Of a DNA stretch of 64,000 nt, positions 25,851-37,063 are shown one piece after another; position 1 is the stretch's first letter, and each line of letters opens with the position of its first letter. The DNA is taken from NCBI GenBank assembly GCA_001972305.1, contig BDDD01001578.1, forward strand, positions 235,991-299,990, given 5' to 3'. The notes beneath the pieces are model-generated. The model saw nothing but the letters and a program-made list of their open reading frames with translations, made no database searches and was not told the origin of the DNA. The stretch comes from Cephalotus follicularis. Taxonomy: Eukaryota; Streptophyta; Magnoliopsida; Oxalidales; Cephalotaceae. The position numbers and the translations under genes were made by a program.

Positions 25851-27002
25851 TGTTTCGACACTTCTCGCAAATTTCTTTATCTTTTCATCCAATTCTTAAC
25901 ATTATAAAGCGGAGAAAGCCATGATTCTCATTAATTTAAAGCATAGATTACATCGGGAAATACAACATTACATTCAATGAAAATCCAGAGCGTTGCACCA
26001 TACGACATGCATAGCAAGTGCAATATAAGTTACATAAGACATATCAGCAATGTAAATATAACTTAACAGAGTATGACTTTATTACAATACATCATTAAAA
26101 CCTTAAGAGAAAGTCTCCAGGTACCACTTTAGTAGCTTGTCCCAAAAGCCGTCGTCAATATGAAATAGTACGTATTAGTCATTGTCCTCACTTGGTTAAG
26201 TAGGAAAATCACATGGTAATGAATATATGTATGCAATCATGCATGACAATTTATATCATTTAAAATAGTAATATACATATATGCCAATATGTAAGTAGTC
26301 ATTCCAAATGGCTACAATCAATACAATCATCAATGCTACCGCACAAAGGTACAAACAATCAGTCCAGTAGGTGTCCGAAGACTAGTATATGTCTGAAGAC
26401 CAGTAGTGGGCATTAAGACATCGCTAACCCCTACCCTATGTCAAGCCAACTCCGCTGATGATAGGAGGTAAACAGTACTGCCGACACTTGGCGGTCAGTT
26501 AACGGTGCACGGTCTACGTTGTAGAAAAGTTTGGTGAATAAGCTCTAGCCAACTCCTGACACCTAGGCTCACCTTTGTAGTCAGTGATGGCTCCTATCAC
26601 TCGACTAACAAAAATAGCAGAGACAAATTGTACAGTCAAGTATAGCAATATTACATATATAATGTGTAACATAAGTAGTTTTTGTTTGACAAACAGTAAA
26701 ACAGTTCAGTAGAAATCTCTTTTGAGAAAACAGTAACAGTACCTCTCAATGGAGCGAAAACAGTAACAGTGCCTCTTAGTGGAGGAAAACAGTAAATAGT
26801 GGAAAACAGTGGTTTGCCTTCTTGGGGAAACAGGGAACAGTTGTGCATATAGCACTCAGTTGAAATCCTTGAAATCACTTTAAACAATAGTATTTAAGAA
26901 TACTTGAGAGATATACTTATCTCTAACAGTAACAGTATGCAGTCAAGGATCACAATGATTAAATAGTATATACAACAGTCAAAATTGCATAAATAGTACA
27001 GT

Positions 27003-27480
27003 AAGGCGTCGACGTGTAACTATGGCATCAACGTGCATCCATAGCGTCAATGTGCATCCATAGCGTCAATGTGTATCAATGTCATCAACGTGTATAATAG
27101 TCCTCATGGCGTCGATGCGTAACCTAGGCATCAACGTGTGGACAGTCATCATGGCGTTGATGCGTAACTAGGGGTCAATGTGTAGACACTATCCTCAAGC
27201 ATCAATGCGTAGACCATGCTTATCACTCACAACAGTCCTTAGGTGTCATTGTGTAACTATGGCGTCGACATATGGAATGGAAACCTTCGCATTAACACTT
27301 TACTTAACGTAGATGTGTTACGCGTCAACGTGTACGTATGGCGTCAATGTCTGCTCAGACAGTGACTATAGGCATCAACGTTATCACACATGGCGTCGAC
27401 GAGAATCAACTCCAGTAGGCCAAAACATCGATCATTTCAACATGGCGTTAACGTAAATCATATAGGCGTTAATGTGAATA
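27003..27480. repeat. Eroded distal palindrome array (class B) in E3
   Basis: About twenty copies such as GGCGTCGACGTG, GGCATCAACGTG, AGCGTCAATGTG, GGCGTTGATGCG and GGCGTTAACG. Nearly all departures from the consensus are C-to-T or G-to-A at CG sites, as expected for old methylated DNA. Confidence 0.85.
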
Positions 27481-28014
27481 CTGGGTTCATGCATTATTCT
27501 CATCAACAATTCACACAGATCACGCATTCAACCTAAGCAAGCATGAATTCAACAATCCAATGCAAGCATACATGAACTATCTTAAACAATATGCATGTTA
27601 TATATTCAAAAACATGTCAAAGTTCCTACCTCTGATCCCAAGTTAGGAATCGAAAGTCCACTTCTTTAAGCTCTAATCCGATCCTTAGCTTCTCCAAGCT
27701 TCAAGATCTGGTTCGATCACTCCAAGTCCAGGTTCTAATCTCTGGTCCTCAAGCTTCCTCGCACGGCTCAAAAATGGTGGAACAACATCTCCCTCACTCT
27801 CTCCTTCTTTCAATGGTGTGCGGTTTGGAGAAGAAGAGAGGAGTTTTAATGGAGTCTTCACCTCTCTCTCTCCTCACAGCATGGCAGGGATGGCAGGTTG
27901 ATGTGACCTCCATCAATCGCCTCTCTCTCACATCAGTCAAGACAGAGCACATGGGGGAGTGTGAGCCCCTCACACGTCCAATATCCCTGTTTTAACTTAC
28001 TTTGCTGACAGTTT

Positions 28015-28220
28015 TGGCATCAACGTCAAAGCTGGGCATCGACGCATCGACTCCATGCCTTGGCGTTAACAACTCCCAGAGTCGCGTTAACGCCTATCCT
28101 CTTCAGTTCATCAGAAATGGACGTTAATGTCTTCGCATGGTGCCAACGCCTTAAGGCAAGAAGCCTTAAGCGCATTGCAGTGTTACTTGTCGTCGATGTC
28201 AAAGCATGGCGTTGACGTGC
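28015..28220. repeat. Proximal palindrome array (class B) in E3
   Basis: Copies such as GGCATCAACGTC, GGCATCGACGCATCGAC, TGGCGTTAACAAC, CGCGTTAACGCC, GTCGTCGATGTC and TGGCGTTGACGTG, about 165-370 bases from the LTR 5' end. Confidence 0.75.
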
Positions 28221-28383
28221 AAGTGCCATGATTCCTTTACATTTCGAACACTTGGCTTATCCTTCCATAACAATAATAACAATAGACAATTGAAAGGACA
28301 ATTAGCAATTAAATCTTAGAGCAATGTATAATTTTATTCATGAATTATACAATATACATCGAACTGAATTTGCGATCATTACA

Positions 28384-29560
28384 GAATCTACAGTGATTGA
28401 TTGCTTAGAACTCTTCTAGCTCACTGCTCCACAATTTAAGGCGAATACAAGCCCTGAGGTTGAATTTGAGTCATCCACATATGTTTGAAAATTAGAGTTA
28501 GTAAAACCCTGAATATTCAAACCTTGTCCTCAATTTATGAGGAACAAATCCTTAGTCATATTAAGGTACTTTAGCATGTCCTTGATAGCTTTCTAGTGAC
28601 CCTCACCTGGATCTGACTGATATCTGCTTGTAACACTTATAGCATAAGAAATATCAGACCTAGTGTAGAGCATCGCATACATGATGCTTCCTATTGCTGA
28701 GGCATAAGGAATATGCATCATCCTCTGGTTCTCTTCAGGAGCCTTGGAGACATATGTTTAGTGAGGGAGATTCCATGACAGAGTGGTATGAAACCTCTCT
28801 TGGAATTCTCCATGCTAAATCGCTTTAGCAATTTTTCAATGTATAAAGATTGGGACAATCCAAGCATCCTATTTGGTCTATCACTATAGACTTTTATTCC
28901 AAATTTATATAGGAAGCTTCTCCCATGTCTTTCATGGAGAAAATTGTTGATAAGCATGCCTTTACGTCTGAGAGCATATCTACATTATTCCTAATGAGTA
29001 ATATGTCATCGATGTACAAGACTACAAATGTTACTAAGCTCCCACTAGTATTCTTGTATATACATGATTCATCCGGAATCTTTATGAAATCAAACTCTTT
29101 GATCACTTTATCAATCGGATGTTCCATCTCCTCAATACTTGCTTTATTCCATAAATGTCTTCATTAATGTTTGTAGCTTGCACACTTTTTGGTCTTCACC
29201 ACTGGATATGAAACCCTCAGGCCATGTCTTCATTAAAGTTTCCATTAAGGAAAGCATTCTTGACATCCATCTGCCATATCTCATAGTCATAGTGTGCAGC
29301 TATGGAAAACAAAATCCTAATGAATTTAAGCATGGCTACAAGAGAGAATGTTTCATCATAGTCTTTTCCCTCCCTTTGATTGTAACCTTTGGAAACTAGC
29401 CTTGCTTTGAAGGTCTTTACCTTCCCATCATCTCCAATTTTTATTTTAAAACTCCACTTGCTCGCTAAGGGTTTAACCCCTTTAGGTGCATCTGTCAACT
29501 TCCAAACCTTATTGGAGTACATGGATTCCATTCCAGAATTCATAGAAATAAGACATTTTT
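28384..29560 (-). pseudogene. E7 reverse transcriptase and RNase H
   Basis: Copia-type RVT_2 on the minus strand: KARLVSKGYNQREGKDYDET and WQMDVKNAFLNGN at about 29230-29460, LYIDDILLIRNN at about 28970-29040, FSMKDMGEA and LGLSQSLYIEKLLKRFSMEN at about 28810-28940, then the RNase H linker (PYASAIGSIMYAML) at about 28660-28710, ending near 28384. Fossil with several breaks. Confidence 0.88.
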
Positions 29561-29599
29561 CAGAGTCCTTATCAGATATGGCCTATTGGTAGCTCAATG

Positions 29600-30700
29600 G
29601 GTCATCTACCATAAGATTTACCTCTTGAGTGCCCTCAATGAGGAAGCTACCATGACATCTGTCAGGTTCTTTGGACACCTACCTGACCTATGAAGAGGTT
29701 CTTGTGTAATTGTGGGTTGAATTTTTTGGGGTTTGGTAACTTGATTTGGTCCAGGTAGATCCTTAATTTGTGCTACTTTAGACTCATCATCAAGCTCTAC
29801 TTGGCTCCCACTAGCTCCTTCGAAAAGGAATTCCTTCTCAAGGAATGTTGTATGTCTTGACACGAAGACATTACCTTCAGGAGGATAATAGAATTAATAC
29901 CCTTAGGGAATCCCACAAATTTGCATTTTATGGATCTAGTTTGCAGCTTCTCTACATTTGTGTACTTCACATAAGCAGAATAATGCAAATCTTCAAGAAA
30001 CCAAAACAGGGTTTCTTGCTTGTCCATATCTCCTATGGTGCTTTGGGTGAAAACTTAGTTGGCACCAAGTTCAGGGTATGGACTGCAGTCTGCAGAGCAT
30101 ATCCCTAGAAAGATAGTGGAAGATCAGTATGAGTCATCATACTGCGTACCATATCTAACAAGGTGTGGTTTCTGCTTTCAGATACACCGTTGTGTTGTGG
30201 TGTACCAAGAGATGTCCACCGTGAGACAATCCCATTGCCTTTCAGATAGTCTAAAATTTTGTGGAGAGGTATTCACCACCATGATCTTATCATAGAATTT
30301 TAATACTTTTAGCAGTCTGTTTCTCCATTTCTCATTTGCAGTCTTTGAACTGTTCAACAACTTCAGATTTGTAGCTCATTTGGTATACAGATAACCATAC
30401 CGCGAGTGATTGTCAGTAAAGGTTATGAAGTAGGGATAACCTCCTTTTGCCGGAACTGTCATAGGACCATAGACATCTGTATGTACGAGTCCCAGTAGTT
30501 CAGCAGATCTTTCACCATTTCTAGTAAACGGCAGTTTGGTCATTCTATCCTTTAGGCAGGGTTCACAGGTTGGATAACTTTCATAATGAGTGATATCAAA
30601 ATATTCCTCATTAACCAACATGCGAAATCTCTTTTTGCCTACCTGACCTAATCTGCAATGCCATAGGTAGGTTCAATTAAGATTATCTCACTTTTTTTTA
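29600..30700 (-). pseudogene. E7 integrase
   Basis: Minus-strand Copia integrase: the zinc-region tail (YPTCEPCLKDRMTKLPF) and core start (LGLVHTDVYGPMTVPAKGGY, FITFTDNHSRYGYLY) at about 30376-30600, then a degraded core and C-terminal segment down to about 29600. The HTDVYGPM wording is typical of plant Copia integrases. Confidence 0.85.
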
Positions 30701-30911
30701 TTGTCTTTTATTAAATTATAAACAATCTCATGTTTATCTAATATGTACAATCCATCATGGAGGAAACACTGTGTATACATTATATCATCAAACATAATAG
30801 TAAAACACTTGTTCTTTGTGTTTATTACAAAGCCATCGGCATCTAATGCTCAAATAGATATAATGTTTCGCAAAATATTAGGAGAATATTTACAATTTTT
30901 ATGTTCCAAAC

Positions 30912-31670
30912 TTAAGCCAAAGGGAACATTATACAAACTTTTTCTATAGCTATGGCTTCAACCGTTGACCCATCTGCTGGCTGTACGTCTCTTTCTCCCT
31001 TTTTGAGATATCTTCTTTCCTTCAACACTTGCATATTAGAACATATGTGATTACCACATCCATTGTCTAATATCCAGGAAGAAGAATCAGGCAAGTACAT
31101 ATTAATCTCAATAAAAAACAAGTATCTCATACCCTTGCCAATTAATTTAAGATACATAGGACAATTCCCCATTTTATGCCCCATTGATGATGTTGAGAGC
31201 TGCAAGACGCTCAATCACATTCATCATCTTCAGCACATGATCATTAACATATGTCCCCTCTGCCATCTTGCTGCGAAACAATTCAGCAGTTAACTGGAAG
31301 TGAGCATTTCGGCTGTTTTCCCTCAAAGATAACGGAGATGTAGCAGGATAGCTCTATAATCCCGCATTGAATCATGCTACAGTTGGAGGGCATTAGACAT
31401 AGATGCCATCATATAGCATGTAACCTTGTTGTCATCCTCCTGCCATTTCTTGTAAATGGCTTGAACCTTGGGAGAGGCATCCTCTGCAGGAAACGCAGGT
31501 ATAGGGGACTCATGAACATAGTCTATGTTCTCTGAACCAAGAACAATTCTCAGGTTCCTGAGCCAGTCCACAAAGTTAGGACCAGTGTGCATATTCTTCT
31601 CAAAAATAAGTGCTAACAGGTTTGTTATTTTGGCATCTACTGATATAAAATAGGAAAATAATTGCTAAAG
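30912..31670 (-). pseudogene. E7 gag, zinc knuckle remnant and protease
   Basis: Minus strand. Gag (TGPNFVDWLRNLRIVLGSEN, CYMMASMSNALQL) at about 31377-31592, its N-terminal flank to about 31670, a zinc-knuckle-like remnant (MGHKMGNCPMYLKL) near 31150-31200, and the Copia protease active-site region (SSWILDNGCGNHICSNM) at about 31040-31090. Broken. Confidence 0.85.
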
Positions 31671-33012
31671 TAGAAATTAAATTCAATAAAATCATAAGCA
31701 TAAAGTTTTGGTCTTTAAACTTTATGACAGCTCCCACAGTTTTTCAAGAATTCCATAACCCTCAAAGTGTGGGAGACTAGAATTAGAAATCCAACTCATG
31801 GACTCTAATTCCGAGTGGGTGATCGATATCCTGCAACCTTTTTATCATAACCTTTAGTGTGCTCAAGAAGTCATGGTAATCTTTGCAGTTAGTCAAAGCT
31901 CTTCCCCTATTGTGTAACGCCTTGTACAACCCTCGATCTTTTGTTTTGTCTCTAAATGGAAACTGACATTGAGTGTGCTCAACAAGTCAAATGCACCCTA
32001 GTCAAGCATGACCCTCCATCAACACATGTGTAAATAAGTAATAAGACTCTTGGGTGTGGCCCAAACAAAATCCGCTCACTAATTCACTTGTATGCACATC
32101 TTATGTTCTACTGATGTGAACACCCTACTGGAATGGAAACGTTGAGTGTGCTCAACAAGTTTACATCCCATAGAATAATCCACATTAATAGTAATGGAGG
32201 AAGGTGATGACCCAATACTATTTACTTTTGTCATGTGCTTGATATTTATTCTTTGAGGGTTTGTAAGGTCACTTTTTAATTATTAGGCCAAACCTTTATT
32301 AATCACATTACAGGTATGTGCCATAATGTTAATATGCCATTGGAACCTCTAAGCTTAAAATATGCAATCATCTCATACATCCTAACACCCTAACACCCTA
32401 ATGATAAATCACGAACTCCCACTATTGTGACTTGCTTGAGCTCAAAACAAGCTACTGGTCTTATCCCTAGGTGTGATTATTATAACAAGCATTCATATCC
32501 CATACATGCCATGGGTCTTGTAATATTCTTTACTCTTCATTCTCCTCAACCTTTTGCTTCTTCTGTGACTATCGATTACAATTTTCTAGTTATAACTAAA
32601 GAAACCTTGATTCTCAGTCAAGGGCAGTTACAAGAAGAAAGAATTTACAGATACAAATTAAAGAGGGAGAAGAGGCATGCAAGCCACAAGTACCAATGAA
32701 ATGAAAAAATATTACAAACATTCCTATCTTTGTAAACTAATCACACCATTCAACATTTGAAAATAAAACCCTAAACTAGGTCAAGTCCGTCAAATATCAT
32801 CATGCATATTAATTCAATATCATGAAGTAATATAAAATGTGATCTATTTGCTACTATCACCATAGTTTATTGATTGAGTAATAATGTATGTTCAAAAACA
32901 TACCCTAAGGGTTGTAAAACCCTAAGGTTTAGGGTTTCTAAAACCTTAAAGTTTATGTCATGGATTAGGGTTTCTAAAATCCTAAAGTTTAGTCCTTGAT
33001 TTAGGGTTTCTA
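31671..33012 (-). other. E7 leader, inner part (non-coding)
   Basis: No gene seen. It lies upstream of E7 gag and continues beyond solo LTR C at 36319. The phrase GAGTGTGCTCAA recurs (around 31970 and 32140). A short AACACCCTAACACCCTAA run sits near 32384. At 32925-33012 is a small tandem repeat of units containing TTTAGGGTTTCTAAAA, into which solo LTR C inserted. Confidence 0.6.
32925..33012. repeat. Short tandem repeat with TTAGGGTTTCT core
   Basis: About two and a half units of roughly 45 bases, each holding TTAGGGTTTCTAAAA and CCTAAAGTTTA. It resumes as TTGGGTTAGGGTTTGG near 36340 after the inserted solo LTR C. Confidence 0.6.
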
Positions 33013-36000
33013 TGTCACACCCCGTTCCCATAACAACAATAATAATGGTGGAAATCAACATAATATCCGGCTTATACAGTTTTACGTGGAAATTTAAAAC
33101 TTTCAAAATGATTAATAACTTGCGGAAGCATTCAATTATAAGCCGAATTAACAACGTAACACGCATCACATACTACGTGTTACCAAAATATGACATTTCA
33201 TTGTTAATTGCCCTAAAAACGGAGCGTGATTAAAACATGTCGATACAATATTTCCTTCAGTGTGGAAATCCATCAAGTACAATAAATACATTATCGCAAA
33301 TTAGTAAAGTCATAAACCATTATACATTAATGCAGTACAAGATTCCATTATTACAATAACCAATTGATACAGTCATCCAACTGATAATTCTTAACAAGCA
33401 CGTCTCATCATTCTCTTAAAACACGAGTATGGTTATTACAATACAATACAATTAAAACAACCTTCAGAAAATAAGCTTTCAACTCAGCTTCAGCATCACT
33501 TGTCCGATTGCCCCTGGTAATCTGAAATTGTAAGGGGTTACCTTTGTCCCCACTCGGCTAAGTAGAGAAAGTATAAATACCTTTCGGGATCAACAGAAAT
33601 GTAAATCATGTAATGAATGCATAATGATGCAGTACAATATATATATACAATATGTATTTGTATATGTATCTCGATCAATAGTTACGCAACCATGCCAAGT
33701 GGCTACATCAACACAATCCATCAGTCATGTCACTAAGGACCAATCAATTCAATCAATATTCGATAACCACCACCCGTAGGTTACTATTATCTCACGTCGA
33801 TTGTAACCGGACCATAGGCGGAGGAAAGCTCGATCAATAATCGACACTAACCGGCACGTAGCTGAGGAAAGTTCAACAAACAAATGAGTCTAACCGGTAG
33901 ATAGATGGAGGATAGCTCACAATGTGGATGTCAACCGGCACGTAGCGGAGGAAGACCATCCGGTGTGGTGTCCCTAGCCATCTCCTGGCCCCTAGAGCAT
34001 AACCTGCCATTAGCGTAAGTGACAACCTCCGTCACCGCACTAACGGCGTAACAATCACAATAAATCAAACAATTCAATCATTGATGCTAATCGGCCCCGA
34101 CCTAGGAAAGCACACAGCTAACCGTTCCGTGGTGCTAGGAAAGCTCAATCAATCCAAAAATCAATCCTTTCCAAGTAATTCATAAGTTATAAAATACTTG
34201 AAATAATACATTTATTCAAAATGTAAACAGTCTTTCAAATCACGTTTCAATCCTTCGAAAATATACATTTAACAAATATACATTTTCGTGTAAAATAATG
34301 ATTTGTTATAAAATCATGTATGCACTTCTAAAATGATAAAACACTTTAGAATTCAATCACATCTCAATTCACAATTCAGTTCACAGTTCAATTCATACCT
34401 ACATCGATGCTAACCGGCACAAGGCAAGGAAAGCTCGACCAATCCACAGTAATATGCAAGCAAACATATGCTCAAAATGCAACTCGACCCTTTCGACGTC
34501 GACACCTAACCTCTAGGTGCCAAATCGTTCATATTAGTCACTTAAGCGTCACCGGTTAACCCTAGGCGTCAACGCTTATACCTTTTAAGCGTCGGCACTT
34601 TAACCAGTAACCCAAGTGTCAACAATTGTTCTTGACGTCGACGCTTCAAGGTAAGGATCCTTGAGAGTCGGTGTTCATTACTTTGGCGTCGACACTTTGA
34701 CGTAGGACCTCAAGCGTCAACATCCACGTGTCCATAACTACGCATATTCAAACTAGGGCGTCGACGCTTTCCTTAACCGTTGACGTTTATCGCGAAGTCA
34801 GTATACACTCCTACACATAACAGTCCATAGCGTCAACGCTTATCGTCTAAGCATCTACGGTTAGAGAAGATCAGAAACATCTTCTTCTTCAACACGTTAA
34901 ATACAAAGAGATCAACATGCATAATTACACATGCAATTCGATCCACAATCATTTCAATCACAATATGCAAGGCAGGTTTGCTACTCATAGCAACCCTAAC
35001 ACAAATCATACCATTCACACACTAAGGGAAAATCATCCCGAAATGTGCATGCAATTCAATCCACAAAGTTAACGCATTTCATAAATGATAAACATCATTT
35101 TTGAACTCAAATAAGCAAGTATAAATCCCCTACTATTACCCCTACCTCTGATTCCAAGTTAGGAATCGCAGCCGCAACAGCACAGTCGAGCTGTCAGTTC
35201 GATTGCCGAACCTTTCCCAACCACCGTTGAACCGAAGCCGGTTCTTGCTAATTGATCTTTTCCACTGCCAAATCCAATTGCCGCACACACTGCACAGACA
35301 ACACATTTCATTACGATCAACGCACGGAAAACATTGTCGTCGTCAAAATGTCGACCAGATTTCGGCCAACTCATCCAGCTTGTGAAACGCACATCAACGG
35401 GTTCCACATTGAACGGTCTACTCAAAACCGCTCACGACTGGCCTGCAATCGGCGCCGAATGTCGTGCCACGGCCGGCAGTGAGTTGCGACTCACTGAGTC
35501 AACTCGCCGGACCTCCACAGGTCCGACCACCACCCAAAAATGCCACACATTCACCAGTTATACACACCTATGCCCGTGACTCACCAAGACTCGGCGCCAA
35601 ACGCGCGGTCTCAGGCAACCGTGAGTCAACTCGATCCACTGATTATGGCCGATTTAGGCCGAATCACGCCTCACCGGTGGTCAAAATGGCAAGAGCTAGC
35701 CCTCTACACCCAAACCCACCCCACCCGCGACTCTAATGGCGCCGGGAAACGCCGGGAGGAGGCACGACAGTTGCGACAGAGGAGAAGAAAAGAAGAGAAA
35801 GGAGAAAGGGGAAGGAGGAGTTACCGTCCGTTGGCGTGCCTGGGCTGACCGTCGTGCTCTCCTGGTCCAGTGGCTGGCTCCGGCGCGCTCTCTCTCCCTC
35901 TGCTCCGATCTATCTCCCACACTCTCTCGCTCTCTCTCCTAGGTGTAGGCGCACAGAGCACCTGCTGTTCATTTCTTGCACGGGCACGTGATACGCCCGT

Positions 36001-36318
36001 GTGTGTCTCTCCCTCCCTTTATTCTTTTGGCTTCCCCTTAGTATTTACTGGTAAAATACTAAAGTCTGGTCCCGATTTTTTCGTGAATCGCGACATAATT
36101 TATCCGAACAACCACCAAAATAATCGCAATAAAAATGCGAACATTCGGGCTTTATTGTTGCGCATTAAAAATAGGTTTGATTAGCCGTCTTAGCTAACAC
36201 GATTACGACTTAAATGCGTAATGCCTTTTTATTAATCGGGGCCCTATCGATTTTATCACAACTGTACACGTACCAATTTCATAATAATTATTTATGAAAT
36301 TTGGGGCGTTACATTCTA
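33008..36318 (-). mobile_element. Solo LTR C with target duplications TTCTA
   Basis: A 3301-bp Gypsy LTR (33013-36313), minus orientation, flanked by the perfect duplication TTCTA (33008-33012 and 36314-36318). It begins TGTCACACCCCGTTCCC and ends GGGGCGTTACA. It shows the shared landmarks TTGCGGAAGCATTC (about 33118), CCCCACTCGGCTAAGTAG (about 33549) and CCAAGTTAGGAATCG (about 35153), and a class B array (34495-34860). A purine-rich tract at 35775-35825 and CT-rich DNA at 35885-35945 make several long but meaningless open frames. Confidence 0.93.
34495..34860. repeat. Palindrome array (class B) in solo LTR C
   Basis: About thirteen copies: GACGTCGACACC, GGCGTCAACGCTT, AAGCGTCGGCACTT, GACGTCGACGCTT, GGCGTCGACACTTT, GGCGTCGACGCTTT, AGCGTCAACGCTT and others. 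Only the distal array is obvious in this family; I see no clear proximal one. Confidence 0.8.
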
Positions 36319-36369
36319 AAACATTAAATATTTGGTGCCTTGGGTTAGGGTTTGGAAAACCCTAAGATC

Positions 36370-36975
36370 TGATGTCTGACTTCTTCCTCTGACCTCTACC
36401 TCCGAGCTCTGCCTTCAAGCACTGAGGTATGATTTCGACCTTTTAGCTTTGAGCTCTTTTCTGAGGTCTACCTTCAAGCACTGAAGTCTGACTTTGAGCT
36501 TTCAACTTTGACCTCTTCCTCTGAGGTTTGCCTTCAAGCACCAAAGTCTGACTTCGAACTTTAAGCTCTGACCTCTTACTTCAAGGTTTGCCTTCAAGCA
36601 CCGAGGTCTGATTTTGACCTCTAAGCTTTGACCTCTTCCTTTGAGGTCTCTCTTCAAGCACCGATGTCTTATTTCAACCTCTGAGCTTTGACATTTTCCT
36701 ATGAGGTTTGCCTTCAAGCATTGAAGTCTGACGTCAAGCTTTCAGCTCTGAGCTCTTCCTCTAAGGTCTCCCTTTAAGCATCGAAGTCCGACTTCAAGCT
36801 TTGAGCTCTGACCTCTTACTCTAAGTTCTGCCTTCAAGCATCGAGGTCTGACCTCTAAGCAGTGACGTCTGCCTTCAAGCACAGAGGTCCGTCCTCAAGC
36901 ACTGAGGTCTGGCCTCTAAGCATCGAGGTCTGCCTTCAAGCAGCGAGGTATGACCTCATGCACCGAGGTCTGAGA
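36370..36975. repeat. 60-bp minisatellite in the E7 leader
   Basis: Between about 36420 and 36840 the units recur with a period of exactly 60 bases in the printed sequence. Each holds a GAAGTCTGACTT-like core, then GAGCTTTGACCTCTT, then GAGGTTTGCCTTCAAGCA. From 36840 to 36975 the unit shortens to about 30 bases. As 60 is a multiple of three it creates a 20-residue periodic open frame on the minus strand (36502-36717) that I do not regard as a gene. Confidence 0.9.
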
Positions 36976-37050
36976 CAACAACTACCATGAAAACTCAATC
37001 ACAATACAAGCCAATTAGATCACTGACACAACTTACAAGCATCAATTTCT

Positions 37051-37061
37051 CTATGATACCA
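37051..37061 (-). other. Primer-binding-site-like sequence (E7)
   Basis: On the minus strand it reads TGGTATCATAG directly after CCAACAAG, the usual LTR-end/primer-site junction of Copia elements, with one change from TGGTATCAGAG. It would place an E7 LTR to its right, but the block there reads as the plus-oriented LTR of E4. Confidence 0.65.
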
Positions 37062-37063
37062 CT

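Larger units (their letters stand above)
16988..25997 (-). mobile_element. E2: older Ty3/Gypsy element, right portion
   Basis: Minus-strand Gypsy element interrupted by E1 (left) and by solo LTR B. Visible parts: integrase to zinc knuckle 16988-20058, gag 22641-23667, primer site 23700-23711, 5' LTR 23717-25997; a short stub lies at 3935-3995. Its left end and 3' LTR are missing from the window. It is clearly related to E1 (same protein order and wording) but diverged and broken in many places, so it is older than E1, which uses it as a target. Confidence 0.9.
23717..25997 (-). repeat. E2 5' LTR (2281 bp)
   Basis: Starts TGTCACACCCCGCTTC on the plus strand and ends AGAGCGTTGCA at 25997. It carries class A palindrome arrays (24768-25180 and 25718-25850), the CCAAGTTAGGAA block at about 25358, and the GGGGGTTAGCC / CTCACTCGGCTAA tract at about 24100. 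The right neighbour at 25998 is interior sequence of another Gypsy LTR. Confidence 0.88.
25998..28383 (-). mobile_element. E3: Gypsy LTR fragment cut by E2
   Basis: Minus-oriented LTR remnant. Its tracts (GAGTATGACTTTATTACAAT, TTGTCCTCACTTGGTTAAGT) align by eye with the reverse complement of E5's LTR at about 55320-55470. Its right end, GCGATCATTACA at 28372-28383, matches the E5-type LTR end. The left terminal ~150 bases are missing because E2 abuts at 25998. Its palindrome arrays are strongly eroded. It lies against Copia RNase H sequence, so it probably inserted in E7. Confidence 0.75.
28384..37063 (-). mobile_element. E7: minus-strand Ty1/Copia, interrupted
   Basis: Copia internal region read right to left: primer-site-like sequence (37051-37061), long leader with a minisatellite (36319-37050 and 31671-33012, split by solo LTR C), gag (31310-31670), protease, integrase, RT and RNase H (to 28384). 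The 3' end beyond RNase H is replaced by E3. No partner LTR is visible. It is broken at many points. As the host of E3 and solo LTR C it is among the oldest layers in the window. Confidence 0.85.

Noticed and set aside
32381-33012. Telomere-like CCCTAA and TTAGGG runs
   Set aside because: Only a few imperfect units, with a different spacing from the plant telomere repeat; part of a short local tandem repeat in a Copia leader.
35159-36184. Cluster of open frames of 60-104 codons in GC-richer DNA
   Set aside because: All lie in solo LTR C, overlap in several frames and show low-complexity Arg/Ser/Pro text with no domain.
36502-36717. 20-residue repeat protein on the minus strand
   Set aside because: It arises from a 60-bp minisatellite whose length keeps the frame open; there is no independent coding evidence.
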